Part shown: one piece after another, positions 46,831 through 58,108 of the stretch
Layout: the number at the start of each line of letters is the position of its first letter
Position numbering within the stretch: position 1 is the first letter of the stretch
Origin: Herbiconiux solani NBRC 106740
GTDB lineage: Bacteria; Actinomycetota; Actinomycetes; Actinomycetales; Microbacteriaceae
Reading direction: 5' to 3'
Assembly (NCBI RefSeq): GCF_001571005.1
Contig: NZ_BCST01000007.1
Coordinates: forward strand, 62,001-126,000
Length of the DNA stretch: 64,000 nt
Position numbers and translations under genes: made by a program
The notes under the pieces: model-generated
Seen by the model: the letters and a program-made list of their open reading frames with translations, nothing else
The model's database searches: none
Told to the model about the DNA's origin: nothing

Positions 46831-46845
46831 CGTGCTCACCCGCAC

Positions 46846-47889
46846 TCAGCCGCGGAGGAGGGCTACTGCTGCGAGCGACAGGAGGGCGATCAGGGCCCAG
46901 GAGGTGAGGCCTACTGCGAGGGCGCGGGTGCCGGTGCGGGCCAGGGCTCGGAAGCGGATGCTCGAGCCGAGCGCGAACAGGGCCATCGCCAGGAGGATCG
47001 TCTGCACGAGGTCGGCGGTGTCGAGCAGGGCCGACGAGCCCGACGCCGGCAGCAACGGCAGCAGGAAGGTGCGCACCAGCACCGCGGCGATGAACCCCGC
47101 GATGAACAGCGGCACGATCGGCGGCCGCTTCGCCGCCGGACGCTCGACGTAGTCCGGGTGCCCGGCGCCGAGCGCCGCGTTCCGGGCATCCGCCCGCCGC
47201 TCCACCAGACCCACGATCGCCACCATCGGCGCGAGCGTCAGCACCCGCGTCAGCTTCACGACGACCGCGGCCGCGAGCGCCGCCGGCCCCGCGATCTGGG
47301 CGGTCGCCACGACCTGGCCCACGTCGTGCACGCTGAGGCCAACCCAGAGCCCGAAGTCCTCCGGCGACATCCCGAGCGGGATCCGCAGCACCGGCAGGAT
47401 GAAGATCGCCAGCGTGCCGCAGAGCGTCACGAGCGCCACCGGCGTCGCGGTGTCCTCGTCCTTGCTGCGGGTCACGGCGCTCATCGCTCCGACCGCCGAG
47501 GCGCCGCAGATCGAGAAGCCGGCGGCGATCAGGATGGGCTGCGTCCCGGGCAGCCGCAACGCACGCCCGAGCAGCAGGGTCGCGGCGAAGGTGATGCCGA
47601 CGATCAGCACGATCACGACGATCGTCTCCCAGCCGAGTCCGGCGATGTCGACCAGGCTGAGCTTGAGGCCGAGCAGCACGATGCCGATCCGCAGCAGGCG
47701 CCGGGCCGCGATCGCGAGCCCGGGCTTCAGCACCCCGTCGAGCACGCGTTGCACGGCCGGGATCTGCCCGGCGATCATCCCGAGCCCCACGGCCGCCGTG
47801 AGCATCGGCACCGCCGGCAGCAGCAGGTGGATGCCGAAGGCCACCAGCGCGGCGACTCCCGCGACGGCCAGCCCGGCGACGAGCCTCAT
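46846..47889 (-). CDS. YeiH/UPF0324 family membrane transporter
   Basis: 347 residues, about ten membrane helices, putative sulfate exporter family (YeiH). Characteristic phrases are LRIGIVLLGLKLSL, AGFSICGASAVGAMSAV and VHDVGQVVATA. The ATG at 47889 overlaps the stop of the pmt gene by four bases (ATGA), which decides the start over a longer one. Confidence 0.85.
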   Translation of the reverse strand: MRLVAGLAVAGVAALVAFGIHLLLPAVPMLTAAVGLGMIAGQIPAVQRVLDGVLKPGLAIAARRLLRIGIVLLGLKLSLVDIAGLGWETIVVIVLIVGITFAATLLLGRALRLPGTQPILIAAGFSICGASAVGAMSAVTRSKDEDTATPVALVTLCGTLAIFILPVLRIPLGMSPEDFGLWVGLSVHDVGQVVATAQIAGPAALAAAVVVKLTRVLTLAPMVAIVGLVERRADARNAALGAGHPDYVERPAAKRPPIVPLFIAGFIAAVLVRTFLLPLLPASGSSALLDTADLVQTILLAMALFALGSSIRFRALARTGTRALAVGLTSWALIALLSLAAVALLRG

Positions 47890-49544
47890 CGCCAGCTCGG
47901 CAGCCAGTAGTGCAGGCTGAGGAACCAGGCCGGCACCGGCATCCCGACCCAGACGGGGTAGAACCAGGCCGAGACCAGCACGCAGATCGCGAAGAAGCCC
48001 CCGACGATCCACAGAGCCCTCGTGCGAACCGGGCGCGGATCACCCCGCGAACCGAGCGCGAGCCCGATCACGAAGGTCAGCCCGAGGATCATGTAGGGCT
48101 CGAAGGCGATCGTGTAGAACTGGAAGATCGTGCGGTTGACGTAGAGCAGCCACGGCAGGTAGCCGGCGACCATCCCCATCAGGATGAGGCCGACCTGCCA
48201 CTCACGCTTCCGGACCAGCCGGTAGACCAGGTAGAACAGGGCGGCGGTCGCGCACCACCAGATGATCGGGTTCGCGATCGAGGTGATGTTCTCGTAGCAG
48301 ACGTCTCCGCCGCACTGGTCGGCGGGCACCGAGTTGACGTACATCTGCGTCGGCCGCACGAGGAACAGCCAGCTCAACGGGTTCGCCTGGTAGGGATGCG
48401 GCGAGTGCTCGTTGACGTGGTAGTTGTACACCGCCGACTCGAGGTGCCAGAAGTTCTGCAGCGACAGCGGCACCCAGGAGAGGCCTCCGGTCCACTGGCC
48501 CTGCGCGGCCTCGGCCCAGTTGCGGTACATGCCTCCCGAGGTCGAGAACCAGCCGATCCAGGTCACCATGTAACAGACCAGGGCGAGCGGCAGCAGCAGC
48601 ACGGCGGTCACCGGCCCCTGCTTCAGCACCGCCGCGCTCAACCAGAACGGGATGCCCAGGCGACGGCGCGCGAGCGCATCCACCACCACGAGGTACACGC
48701 CGAACGCGGCGAGGAAGTAGACGCCCGACCACTTGACCGACGAGGCGAAGCCGAAGGCGACCGCCGCGGCGAGCACCCAGGGCCGGTTCCAGAGCACGGG
48801 CCCCCAGGCGGGCACGACGGGAGGCCGGGACGTGCCGTCGGGCCGGTCGGGCGGGTGCGTCGTGCGCGCGGCGACCGCGGCGGCGAGCCGCGTGGCGTGC
48901 CACTCCCGGTCGAGCAGCACGGCCCCGAAGCCGAGCAGCAGAAACAGCGCCACGATCCCGTCGAGCACCGCGACCCGGCTCATCACGATCGCGTGCCCGT
49001 CGATCGCGAGCAGGAACCCGGCGATCGTGCCGAGCAGGGTCGACTTGAACAGCTTCGTGGCGATCAGCGCGGTGAGCAGCACGAGCAGGATGCCGCAGAC
49101 CGCCACCGAGATGCGCCAGCCGAACGAGTTGTCGGCGCCGAAGATCGCCATGCCGAGCCCGATGATCCACTTGCCGAGCGGCGGATGCACGGCGAACGAG
49201 GAGTTGGTCTGGAAGATCTGGTACGCCCCGGCGTTGAACTGCGCGTCGGCGTCAGCGGGCCAGGAAGCTTCGTACCCGAGGTTCCAGGTGGTCCAGGCAT
49301 CCTTCACGTAGAAGGTCTCGTCGAAGACGAGGCTGTGCGGATGCGCGAGGTCGACCAGGCGGAGCACGGCTGCCAGCAGCGTCACCGCGATCGGCCCGCC
49401 CCAGCGCCAGAGCCGCTGCCGGCCCGGAGTGCCGACGAGCCGCAGCCACCAGTCGTCGAGGCGCGAGCCGGTGGGGCCGGTGTACTCGGGCGGGGTCGGG
49501 GGCGACGCCGGGGCCGGGGGCTCGGTCGTCACCTCTGTGCTCAC
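47886..49544 (-). CDS. pmt: Dolichyl/polyprenyl-phosphate-mannose--protein mannosyltransferase
   Basis: 552 residues, GT39, about eleven membrane helices. Transfers mannose from polyprenyl-phosphomannose to Ser/Thr of exported proteins. The catalytic acidic pair is in VFDETFYVKDAW on the first outer loop; HPPLGKWIIG follows. Its divergent position beside rsmI is conserved in actinobacteria including Mycobacterium (pmt is Rv1002c there). GTG start 6 bases after TAGCAT. Confidence 0.93.
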   Translation of the reverse strand: MSTEVTTEPPAPASPPTPPEYTGPTGSRLDDWWLRLVGTPGRQRLWRWGGPIAVTLLAAVLRLVDLAHPHSLVFDETFYVKDAWTTWNLGYEASWPADADAQFNAGAYQIFQTNSSFAVHPPLGKWIIGLGMAIFGADNSFGWRISVAVCGILLVLLTALIATKLFKSTLLGTIAGFLLAIDGHAIVMSRVAVLDGIVALFLLLGFGAVLLDREWHATRLAAAVAARTTHPPDRPDGTSRPPVVPAWGPVLWNRPWVLAAAVAFGFASSVKWSGVYFLAAFGVYLVVVDALARRRLGIPFWLSAAVLKQGPVTAVLLLPLALVCYMVTWIGWFSTSGGMYRNWAEAAQGQWTGGLSWVPLSLQNFWHLESAVYNYHVNEHSPHPYQANPLSWLFLVRPTQMYVNSVPADQCGGDVCYENITSIANPIIWWCATAALFYLVYRLVRKREWQVGLILMGMVAGYLPWLLYVNRTIFQFYTIAFEPYMILGLTFVIGLALGSRGDPRPVRTRALWIVGGFFAICVLVSAWFYPVWVGMPVPAWFLSLHYWLPSWR

Positions 49545-49587
49545 CGGGCCATGCTAACGGGTGCGGCCCTGGTGGGAGACTGGGGCC

Positions 49588-50433
49588 ATGCTCATCCTCG
49601 CGGCCACCCCCATCGGCAACCTCAAGGATGCGTCGCTCCGGCTGATCGAGATCCTGGAGAACGCCGAGGTGGTCGCCGCCGAGGACACCCGGATGACGGC
49701 GAAGCTCCTGCGAGGCCTCGGCATCGAGAACCGGCCGCGCTTGATCCCGCTGCACGAGCACAACGAGCGCGAGAAGTCGGCGTCACTGGTCGAGCTCGCC
49801 CGCGACGGCGACCTGGTGCTGGTCAGCGACGCCGGGATGCCCACGGTCTCGGACCCCGGCTACCAGCTCGTCGTCGCCGCGGTCGCCGCGGGCGTGGACG
49901 TGACGGTCGTCCCCGGGCCGAGCGCCGTCGTCACGGCCCTGGCGCTCTCCGGGCTGCCGACCGACCGCTTCACCTTCGAGGGTTTCCTGCCCCGCAAGCA
50001 GGGCGAGCGCCTCGCCGCCTTCCGGGCGCTGTCCCGCGAGACCCGCACGATGGTCTTCTTCGAGTCGCCGAACCGCATCGCCGACTCGCTCACCGACCTG
50101 GCCACCGCGCTCGGCGCCGACCGCCGGGCCGTCGTGGTCCGCGAGCTCACCAAGCTGTACGAGGAGGCCAAGCGCGGCACGGCGGCCGAGCTGGCCGAGT
50201 GGGCCGCCCAGGGGGTCAAGGGCGAGATCTGCCTGGTCGTCGCCGGCGCCGCGGCGCTCGAGATCGATCTCGGCACCGGGGTGACGCAGGTGCTCGAGCT
50301 CGTCTCCGACGGGCGGAGGCTGAAGGACGCGGCGGCCGACATCGCCGAGGCCACCGGCCTGTCCAAGCGCGACCTCTACGAAGGCGCCCTCGCGGCCCGC
50401 CGTCCCGGGGCGGGCGGGCCCGCCGCCCCCTGA
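49588..50433 (+). CDS. rsmI: 16S rRNA (cytidine-1402-2'-O)-methyltransferase
   Basis: 281 residues, tetrapyrrole-methylase fold. Motifs: LAATPIGNLKDASLRL at the N-terminus, AAEDTRMT, VSDAGMPTVSDPGY and PGPSAVVTALALSGL. Methylates C1402 in the P-site of 16S rRNA. I chose the ATG at 49588 because homologues begin MLILAATPIGNL; GAGACT sits 6 bases upstream and GGGAG is also near. Confidence 0.93.
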   Translation: MLILAATPIGNLKDASLRLIEILENAEVVAAEDTRMTAKLLRGLGIENRPRLIPLHEHNEREKSASLVELARDGDLVLVSDAGMPTVSDPGYQLVVAAVAAGVDVTVVPGPSAVVTALALSGLPTDRFTFEGFLPRKQGERLAAFRALSRETRTMVFFESPNRIADSLTDLATALGADRRAVVVRELTKLYEEAKRGTAAELAEWAAQGVKGEICLVVAGAAALEIDLGTGVTQVLELVSDGRRLKDAAADIAEATGLSKRDLYEGALAARRPGAGGPAAP

Positions 50434-50460
50434 GTCCGCCCGGCCTTTAGGATGGTCACC

Positions 50461-52035
50461 ATGTCCGACGGCTCCTCGTTCTACGTCACCACGCCGATCT
50501 TCTATGTGAACGACGTCCCGCACATCGGGCACGCCTACACGGAGGTCGCCGCCGACGTGCTCGCGCGCTGGCACCGTCAGGCGGGCGACCCCACCTGGTT
50601 CCTCACCGGCACCGACGAGCACGGCCAGAAGATCCTGCGCACCGCGACCGCCAACGGGGTCACTCCGAAGGAGTGGGCCGACAAGCTCGTCGCCGAGGCC
50701 TGGCAGCCACTGCTGGAGACGATCGACATCTCCAACGACGACTTCATCCGCACCACCGACGAGCGGCACGAGGTCAACGTGCAGCTGTTCCTGCAGCGGC
50801 TCTACGACGCCGGGTACATCTACACCGGCGAGTACGAGGGCTACTACTGCGTGGGCTGCGAGGAGTACAAGCAGCTCTCCGACCTGGTCGACGGCACCGG
50901 GCAGTACGAGGGCCAGCTGGTCTGCGCCATCCACTCCCTCCCGGTCGAGCTGCTGAAGGAGCGCAACTACTTCTTCAAGATGAGCGAGTTCGCCGACCGG
51001 CTGCTCGAGCTCTACGAGACCCGGCCCGACTTCGTGCAGCCCGAGAGCGTGCGCAACGAGATCGTGTCGTTCGTGCGCCGCGGCCTCACCGACCTCTCGA
51101 TCTCGCGCCAGACCTTCGACTGGGGCGTCAAGGTGCCGTGGGACGAGTCGCACGTCGTCTACGTCTGGTTCGACGCGCTGCTGAACTACGCCACGGCCGC
51201 CGGCTACGGGTCGGATGAAGAGAAGTTCGCCCGGCTCTGGCCCGCCACCCACATCGTGGGCAAGGACATCGCCCGGTTCCACGCCGTCATCTGGCCGGCC
51301 ATGCTGATGGCCGCCGGGCTCGAGGTGCCCAGGCAGGTCTACGGGCACGGCTGGCTGCTCGTCGGCGGCGAGAAGATGTCGAAGTCGAAGCTCACCGGCA
51401 TCGCCCCCGAGCAGATCACCGACACCTTCGGGTCGGACGCGTTCCGCTACTACTTCATGCGCGCCATCAACTTCGGCCAGGACGGCTCGTTCAGCTGGGA
51501 GGACCTGGCGGCGCGCTACCAGGCCGAGCTCGCGAACGGCTTCGGCAACCTCGCCTCCCGCGTGGTGGCCATGGTCACCCGCTACTTCGACGGCGCCATC
51601 CCCGACGCGGTCGAGTCGGCGGTGACGGAGGCCGAGACGGCCATCCGCGCCACCGAGCGGCGCGTGACGGCGGCCGCGGACGAGGCGATCGGGCGGCTCG
51701 CCATCCACGAGGCCATCGCCCGCATCTGGGAGCTCGTCGACGAGCTCAACGGCTACATCACGATCCAGGAGCCGTGGAAGCTCGCGAAGGATCCGGCGAA
51801 CGCCGACCGGCTCGCCACCGTGCTCAACACTGCCGTGCGCGGCATCGGCACCCTCGCGGTGCTCCTGTCGCCCGTGGTGCCGGAGGCGGCTGCGAAGCTG
51901 TGGACCGCGATCGGCGGGGTGGGGGCCGTGGGCGACCAGGGCATCCGCACCGCCTGGGAGTGGAATGGCGAGGCCCGGGTCGAGCCGCTGGAGGCCCTGT
52001 TCCCGCGCATCGAGCTCGAGGCCACGGCGTCGTGA
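50461..52035 (+). CDS. metG: Methionyl-tRNA synthetase
   Basis: 524 residues, class Ia synthetase that charges tRNA-Met. HIGH motif is PHIGHAYT (residue 20-27), KMSKS is GGEKMSKSKL (about 305), and the connective peptide has CVGC with a single Cys pair rather than a full zinc knuckle. No C-terminal tRNA-binding domain. ATG at 50461 lies 7 bases after TAGGAT. GTGA overlap with tatD. Confidence 0.95.
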   Translation: MSDGSSFYVTTPIFYVNDVPHIGHAYTEVAADVLARWHRQAGDPTWFLTGTDEHGQKILRTATANGVTPKEWADKLVAEAWQPLLETIDISNDDFIRTTDERHEVNVQLFLQRLYDAGYIYTGEYEGYYCVGCEEYKQLSDLVDGTGQYEGQLVCAIHSLPVELLKERNYFFKMSEFADRLLELYETRPDFVQPESVRNEIVSFVRRGLTDLSISRQTFDWGVKVPWDESHVVYVWFDALLNYATAAGYGSDEEKFARLWPATHIVGKDIARFHAVIWPAMLMAAGLEVPRQVYGHGWLLVGGEKMSKSKLTGIAPEQITDTFGSDAFRYYFMRAINFGQDGSFSWEDLAARYQAELANGFGNLASRVVAMVTRYFDGAIPDAVESAVTEAETAIRATERRVTAAADEAIGRLAIHEAIARIWELVDELNGYITIQEPWKLAKDPANADRLATVLNTAVRGIGTLAVLLSPVVPEAAAKLWTAIGGVGAVGDQGIRTAWEWNGEARVEPLEALFPRIELEATAS

Positions 52036-52994
52036 CCGGGTTCGAGTCGGCGCTGCCCGAGACGCCGGGGGAGCCGCCGCTGTTCCTCCGCACCCGCGAG
52101 CCCGGCGAGGCTTCGGACCGCAGCGACCATAGCTACCCGCCCCTGCCCGAGGCGCTCGTCGTACCGGTCTACGACAACCACACCCACCTCGAGATCGCGA
52201 ACGGCTCCGAGCCCGACGGTGGAGGCTCGCTCGACTACCACGAGCAGCTCGACCGGGCCTCGGCCGTCGGCGTGCGCGGCGTGGTGCAGGTCGGCACCGA
52301 CCTCGAGACCTCGCGCTGGTCGGCCGAGCAGGCCGCCCGCGAACCCCGGATGCTCGCCGCCGTCGCCCTGCACCCGAACGAGGCCCCGGTGTACGCCGAG
52401 GCCGGTGGGCTGGACGACGCCCTCGCGGAGATCTTCGAGCTGGCCGGCTGGCCACGCGTGCGCGCGGTGGGCGAGACCGGGCTCGACTTCTACCGCACGA
52501 CGACCGACGAGGCCCGGGCCACGCAGTACCGGTCGTTCGAGGCGCACATCGAGATCGCGAAGGAGAACGGCCTCGCGCTGCAGATCCACGACCGCGACGC
52601 GCACGCCGAGGTCATCGCCACGCTGAAGCGCGTCGGGGCTCCCGAGCGCACGGTGTTCCACTGCTTCTCCGGCGACGCCGAGCTCGCCGAGATCTGCACC
52701 GAGAACGGGTGGTACATGTCGTTCGCCGGCAACGTGACCTTCAAGAACGCGAACAATTTGCGCGAAGCCCTCTCGGTCGCGCCCCGTGCGCTCATCATGG
52801 TCGAGACGGATGCGCCGTACCTCACGCCGATGCCGTTCCGCGGGCGGCCCAACGCCCCGTACCTCATCCCGCACACCCTGCGGGCGATGGCGGCGCACCT
52901 CGGCACCGACGTCTCGATGCTCGCGGCGCAGATCTCCTCGAACACCGAGCTGGTCTACGGCAGCTGGAGCGACGAACCCGTGACGGCGTCGTGA
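52032..52994 (+). CDS. tatD: TatD family metal-dependent deoxyribonuclease
   Basis: 320 residues, TIM-barrel hydrolase acting on DNA 3' ends. Metal ligands: DNHTHLE, VGETGLDFYRT, LQIHDRD, VFHCFSGD and VETDAPYL. An N-terminal extension of about 45 residues precedes the barrel. GTG start overlaps the metG stop by four bases; the same 12-base string ACGGCGTCGTGA recurs at its own end, where ksgA begins. Confidence 0.92.
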   Translation: MTGFESALPETPGEPPLFLRTREPGEASDRSDHSYPPLPEALVVPVYDNHTHLEIANGSEPDGGGSLDYHEQLDRASAVGVRGVVQVGTDLETSRWSAEQAAREPRMLAAVALHPNEAPVYAEAGGLDDALAEIFELAGWPRVRAVGETGLDFYRTTTDEARATQYRSFEAHIEIAKENGLALQIHDRDAHAEVIATLKRVGAPERTVFHCFSGDAELAEICTENGWYMSFAGNVTFKNANNLREALSVAPRALIMVETDAPYLTPMPFRGRPNAPYLIPHTLRAMAAHLGTDVSMLAAQISSNTELVYGSWSDEPVTAS

Positions 52995-53896
52995 GCGAGA
53001 CCGGGCCGTCTGGCGTGGATTCCGCCGATTCCGGTGGTCCGGATGCGGCGGCCTCGTCGGTCTCGCTGCTCGGCCCCGCCGAGATCCGCGACCTCGCCGG
53101 TCTGCTCGACCTCACCCCGACCAAGAAGCTCGGCCAGAACTTCGTGATCGACGCCAACACGGTCCGCAAGATCGTGCGGGTCGCCAAGGTCGAGCCCGGC
53201 GACACCGTGGTCGAGATCGGGCCGGGCCTGGGCTCCCTCACCCTCGGCCTCCTCGAGGCCGGTGCCGCGGTGGTCGCGGTCGAGATCGACGGCCGGCTCG
53301 CCGCGCAGCTGCCGGTGACCGTGTCGCAACTGGCACCGGATGCGCGCCTCACGGTCGTGCACGACGACGCGCTCCGCATCCTGTCGCTTCCCGACGAGCC
53401 CACGCGGCTCGTGGCCAACCTGCCCTACAACGTCTCGGTGCCGGTGCTCCTGCACTTCCTCGAGCACTTCCCGTCGATCCGCTCGGGGGTGGTGATGGTG
53501 CAGGCCGAGGTCGGGCACCGGCTGGCCGCCGAACCCGGGTCGAAGGTCTACGGATCGCCGTCGGTCAAGGCCGCCTGGTACGGCTCGTGGCGCACCGCCG
53601 GTCAGGTCTCGCGGCAGGTCTTCTGGCCGGTGCCGAACGTCGACTCGGTGCTCGTCGGCTTCGAGCGGGTCGGCTCGGGGCTCGACACCGAGGAGCTGCG
53701 GGTGCGCACCTTCGAGATCGTCGACGCCGCCTTCCAGCAGCGGCGCAAGATGCTCCGGCAGTCGCTCTCGGTCGTGCTCGGCGACTCGCAGAACGCGGCC
53801 CGCACCCTCGAGGCGGCGGGGCTGCCGCCGACCGAGCGCGGGGAGCAGCTCACGGTGCACGACTTCCTGGCGATCGCCAAGGCCTCGCTCGGCTGA
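52991..53896 (+). CDS. rsmA: 16S rRNA (adenine-1518/1519-N6)-dimethyltransferase
   Basis: 301 residues (KsgA). Motifs: KKLGQNFVID, SAM site VVEIGPGLGSLTLGL and catalytic NLPYNVSVPVLL. Dimethylates two adenines near the 3' end of 16S rRNA, a late 30S quality step. GTG start overlaps tatD by four bases. In Mycobacterium rpfB separates tatD and ksgA; here it is absent. Confidence 0.95.
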   Translation: MSETGPSGVDSADSGGPDAAASSVSLLGPAEIRDLAGLLDLTPTKKLGQNFVIDANTVRKIVRVAKVEPGDTVVEIGPGLGSLTLGLLEAGAAVVAVEIDGRLAAQLPVTVSQLAPDARLTVVHDDALRILSLPDEPTRLVANLPYNVSVPVLLHFLEHFPSIRSGVVMVQAEVGHRLAAEPGSKVYGSPSVKAAWYGSWRTAGQVSRQVFWPVPNVDSVLVGFERVGSGLDTEELRVRTFEIVDAAFQQRRKMLRQSLSVVLGDSQNAARTLEAAGLPPTERGEQLTVHDFLAIAKASLG

Positions 53897-53958
53897 GTAC
53901 GCCGGTGCTCGCGGAGGCCCGTGCGGAGGGCCGTCTGCCCGTGAGATAGGTTGGAGGC

Positions 53959-54894
53959 ATGATCAACCGGGGTGGCACGAGGACCGTGCGTGTCAGGGCT
54001 CCCGGCAAGATCAACGTCTTCCTCAAGGTCGGCGCGGTGATGGATGACGGGTACCACGACGTCGCCACCGCCTACCAGGCCGTCTCGCTCTACGAAGACG
54101 TGCACGCCTCGCCGGCGAGCGACTTCTCGGTCGAGTTCGCCGGCCACATCGACACCTCGGGCCTCGAGACCGACGGCTCGAACCTCGCCATCAAGGCCGC
54201 TCGTCTCCTGGCGCGCCGGACCGGGTACCGCGAGGGCGTGCACCTCCTGATCGAGAAGAACGTGCCGATCGCGGGCGGCATGGGCGGGGGCTCGGCGGAT
54301 GCCGCGGCCACCCTGCTGGCCTGCGACACCCTCTGGGGCACCGACGTCGGCCGCGAGGAGCTGCTCACGCTCGCCTCCGAGCTCGGCGCCGACGTGCCCT
54401 TCGCGTTCCTCGGCGGCACGGCCATCGGCACCGGCCGAGGCGACCAGCTGAGCCCGGCCCTCGCGAAGGGTCAGTTCCACTGGCTCCTCGTGCTGTCCGA
54501 GCAGGGACTCAGCACGCCGGCGGTCTACCGCGAGCTCGACCTCCACCGCGAACGCCACGCACAGGACATCTTCCCGGCGCGCGGCCAGCCGGTCGTCGAC
54601 ACCGACGTGCTGCAGGCGCTCCGGGCGGGCGACCCGCACATGCTCGCCGAGTCGCTTCACAACGACCTCCAGGCGCCCTCGCTGCACCTGCACCCCGGCC
54701 TCGCCCGGGTGCTCGAGGTGGGGGAGGCCAACGGCGCCCTCGCGGGGCTCGTCTCGGGCTCCGGGCCCACGGTCGCGTTCCTCGCGGCCGACATCGACAG
54801 CGCCCTCGAGTTGCAGATCGCGCTGAGCGCGGCGCGGTACCACGTGGTGCGGGTCACCGGGCCGGTGGCCGGCGCCCGCGTGATCGGCGAGTAG
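53959..54894 (+). CDS. ispE: 4-diphosphocytidyl-2-C-methyl-D-erythritol kinase
   Basis: 311 residues, GHMP kinase. Phosphorylates CDP-ME in the non-mevalonate isoprenoid pathway. Motifs: [12 protein letters not shown] near residue 15, ATP-binding [15 protein letters not shown] near 110, and SGSGPTVAF near 270. ATG follows TAGGTT by 6 bases; the GGAGG in between is too close to serve as a ribosome site, so a leaderless message is likely. Confidence 0.95.
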   Translation: MINRGGTRTVRVRAPGKINVFLKVGAVMDDGYHDVATAYQAVSLYEDVHASPASDFSVEFAGHIDTSGLETDGSNLAIKAARLLARRTGYREGVHLLIEKNVPIAGGMGGGSADAAATLLACDTLWGTDVGREELLTLASELGADVPFAFLGGTAIGTGRGDQLSPALAKGQFHWLLVLSEQGLSTPAVYRELDLHRERHAQDIFPARGQPVVDTDVLQALRAGDPHMLAESLHNDLQAPSLHLHPGLARVLEVGEANGALAGLVSGSGPTVAFLAADIDSALELQIALSAARYHVVRVTGPVAGARVIGE

Positions 54895-54921
54895 CGCTTC
54901 GCTGACCGACCGCCTCGGCGA

Positions 54922-55512
54922 CTAGAGGGTCAGCAGCGCCGTGATCGGCGCATCCGTCACGGCCTCGACCGCTTCACGGCCGCCCAGGCCGTCGAGCTCG
55001 AGCACCACGGCGATGCCCACCGTCTCCCAGCCCGCGCGGCGCATCAGCCGTACGGTCGCGGCCAGGGTTCCACCGGTCGCGAGCACGTCGTCGACGATCA
55101 CGACCTTGCTGCCGCGCGGCAGCGTGTCGGGGTGCACCTCGAGGGTGGCGGTGCCGTACTCGAGGCCGTAGCTCTCGGCGAGCACCTCGCCCGGGAGCTT
55201 GCCCGCCTTCCGCACCGCGAGCATCCCGTGACCGGTCGCGACGGCGGCCGCGGTGCCGAGCACGAAGCCCCGGGCCTCGACGCCGGCGACCGCGTCGACC
55301 TCGGGGAAGCGCTCGAGCAGGGCGGCGCCGACCGCGCGGAGCCCCTCGGCGTCGGCGAACAGCCCCGACAGGTCGCGGAAGAGGATGCCGGGCGACGGGA
55401 AGTCGGGCGTCTCGGTCATCCCGCGCCGGATCACAGCGGCGATCGGGGCTTCGGCGGGGGCGGGCGTCGGGTTCGCGGCGGGCTCGGTCGGGTTCGTCTC
55501 AGCGGCAGGCAC
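54922..55512 (-). CDS. apt: Adenine phosphoribosyltransferase
   Basis: 196 residues. Salvages adenine with PRPP to AMP. Motifs: FRDLSGLFAD, VAGVEARGFVLG and the PRPP site VVIVDDVLATGGT. A Pro/Ala/Glu/Thr tail of about 30 residues precedes the domain. I chose the GTG at 55512 because TAGCAT lies 7 bases upstream; an ATG three codons earlier (55521) would lie inside that -10 element. Confidence 0.9.
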   Translation of the reverse strand: MPAAETNPTEPAANPTPAPAEAPIAAVIRRGMTETPDFPSPGILFRDLSGLFADAEGLRAVGAALLERFPEVDAVAGVEARGFVLGTAAAVATGHGMLAVRKAGKLPGEVLAESYGLEYGTATLEVHPDTLPRGSKVVIVDDVLATGGTLAATVRLMRRAGWETVGIAVVLELDGLGGREAVEAVTDAPITALLTL

Positions 55513-55519
55513 GGCTCCC

Positions 55520-55546
55520 ATGCTAGAGCGACCGTGTCGCTAGTGT
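55520..55546. promoter_or_regulatory. Back-to-back leaderless promoters (apt / Pr6Pr)
   Basis: Minus-strand TAGCAT (55525-55520) serves apt; plus-strand TAGTGT (55541-55546) ends 6 bases before the ATG at 55553. The hexamers are 15 bases apart. Confidence 0.5.
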
Positions 55547-55552
55547 GTGGGC

Positions 55553-56182
55553 ATGCGCACCGTCTTCGGCCTCATCCGCATCGTCGCGGCGGGCGTGATC
55601 ATCGCGGCCATCGTCGGGCAGCTGACCTACAGCATCGACGTCGTGCCGGACACCGGGTTCTTCCTGGTCAACTTCTTCAGCTACTTCACGATCCTCTCGA
55701 ACGCCCTCGCGGCGATCGCGCTCCTGGTCGGGGCGGTCTACTCCTTCCGGGTGCGGAAGGATCCCGCCTGGTACAACCTCTCGCTCGCCGCGGTCGTGAC
55801 CTACATGGCCACCACCGGCGTGGTCTACAACCTGCTGCTGCGCGGAATCACGCTCGAACAGGGCCGCACGCTGGCCTGGTCGAACGAGGTGCTGCACCTG
55901 ATCGCGCCGATCTACGTCGTGCTCGTCTGGGTGCTGACGCCGGGCAAGTCGCCGCTGAAGTGGAACGCGATCGGCGCGATCATCGCCTTCCCGTTGGTCT
56001 GGTCGGTGTACACGATGATCCGCGGGGCGATCACCGGGTGGTACCCGTATCCGTTCCTCGACCCGGCGCAGCCCGGCGGCTACGGAGCGGTCGCCGTGTA
56101 CGTCCTCGCCATCGCCGGGTTCATCGGCATCATGGCCTGGGTCGTGGTGGGGCTCAGCCGCACGCGCATCCTGCGCTTCTAG
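55553..56182 (+). CDS. Pr6Pr family integral membrane protein (paralogue 2)
   Basis: 209 residues, six membrane helices, no long head or tail. The MIRGAITGWYPYPFLDPAQPGGYG segment links it to the copy at 25427. NFFSYFTILSNALAAIALL at helix 2 is a family signature. Function unknown. Confidence 0.78.
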   Translation: MRTVFGLIRIVAAGVIIAAIVGQLTYSIDVVPDTGFFLVNFFSYFTILSNALAAIALLVGAVYSFRVRKDPAWYNLSLAAVVTYMATTGVVYNLLLRGITLEQGRTLAWSNEVLHLIAPIYVVLVWVLTPGKSPLKWNAIGAIIAFPLVWSVYTMIRGAITGWYPYPFLDPAQPGGYGAVAVYVLAIAGFIGIMAWVVVGLSRTRILRF

Positions 56183-56274
56183 CCGGCTCTGCTGGCAGGT
56201 CCGCTGCGGTCTGCCGGCTGGCCCCCTGACCCCACCGGGCCGGAGCGCCCAGCCGCACCCGGTACCCTCGACGG

Positions 56275-58098
<1,824 letters not shown>

Positions 58099-58108
58099 GG
58101 CTTACGGC

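Noticed and set aside
53953-53958. GGAGGC as ribosome site of ispE
   Set aside because: It abuts the ATG, too close for pairing to act; TAGGTT 6 bases upstream explains it as a leaderless gap.
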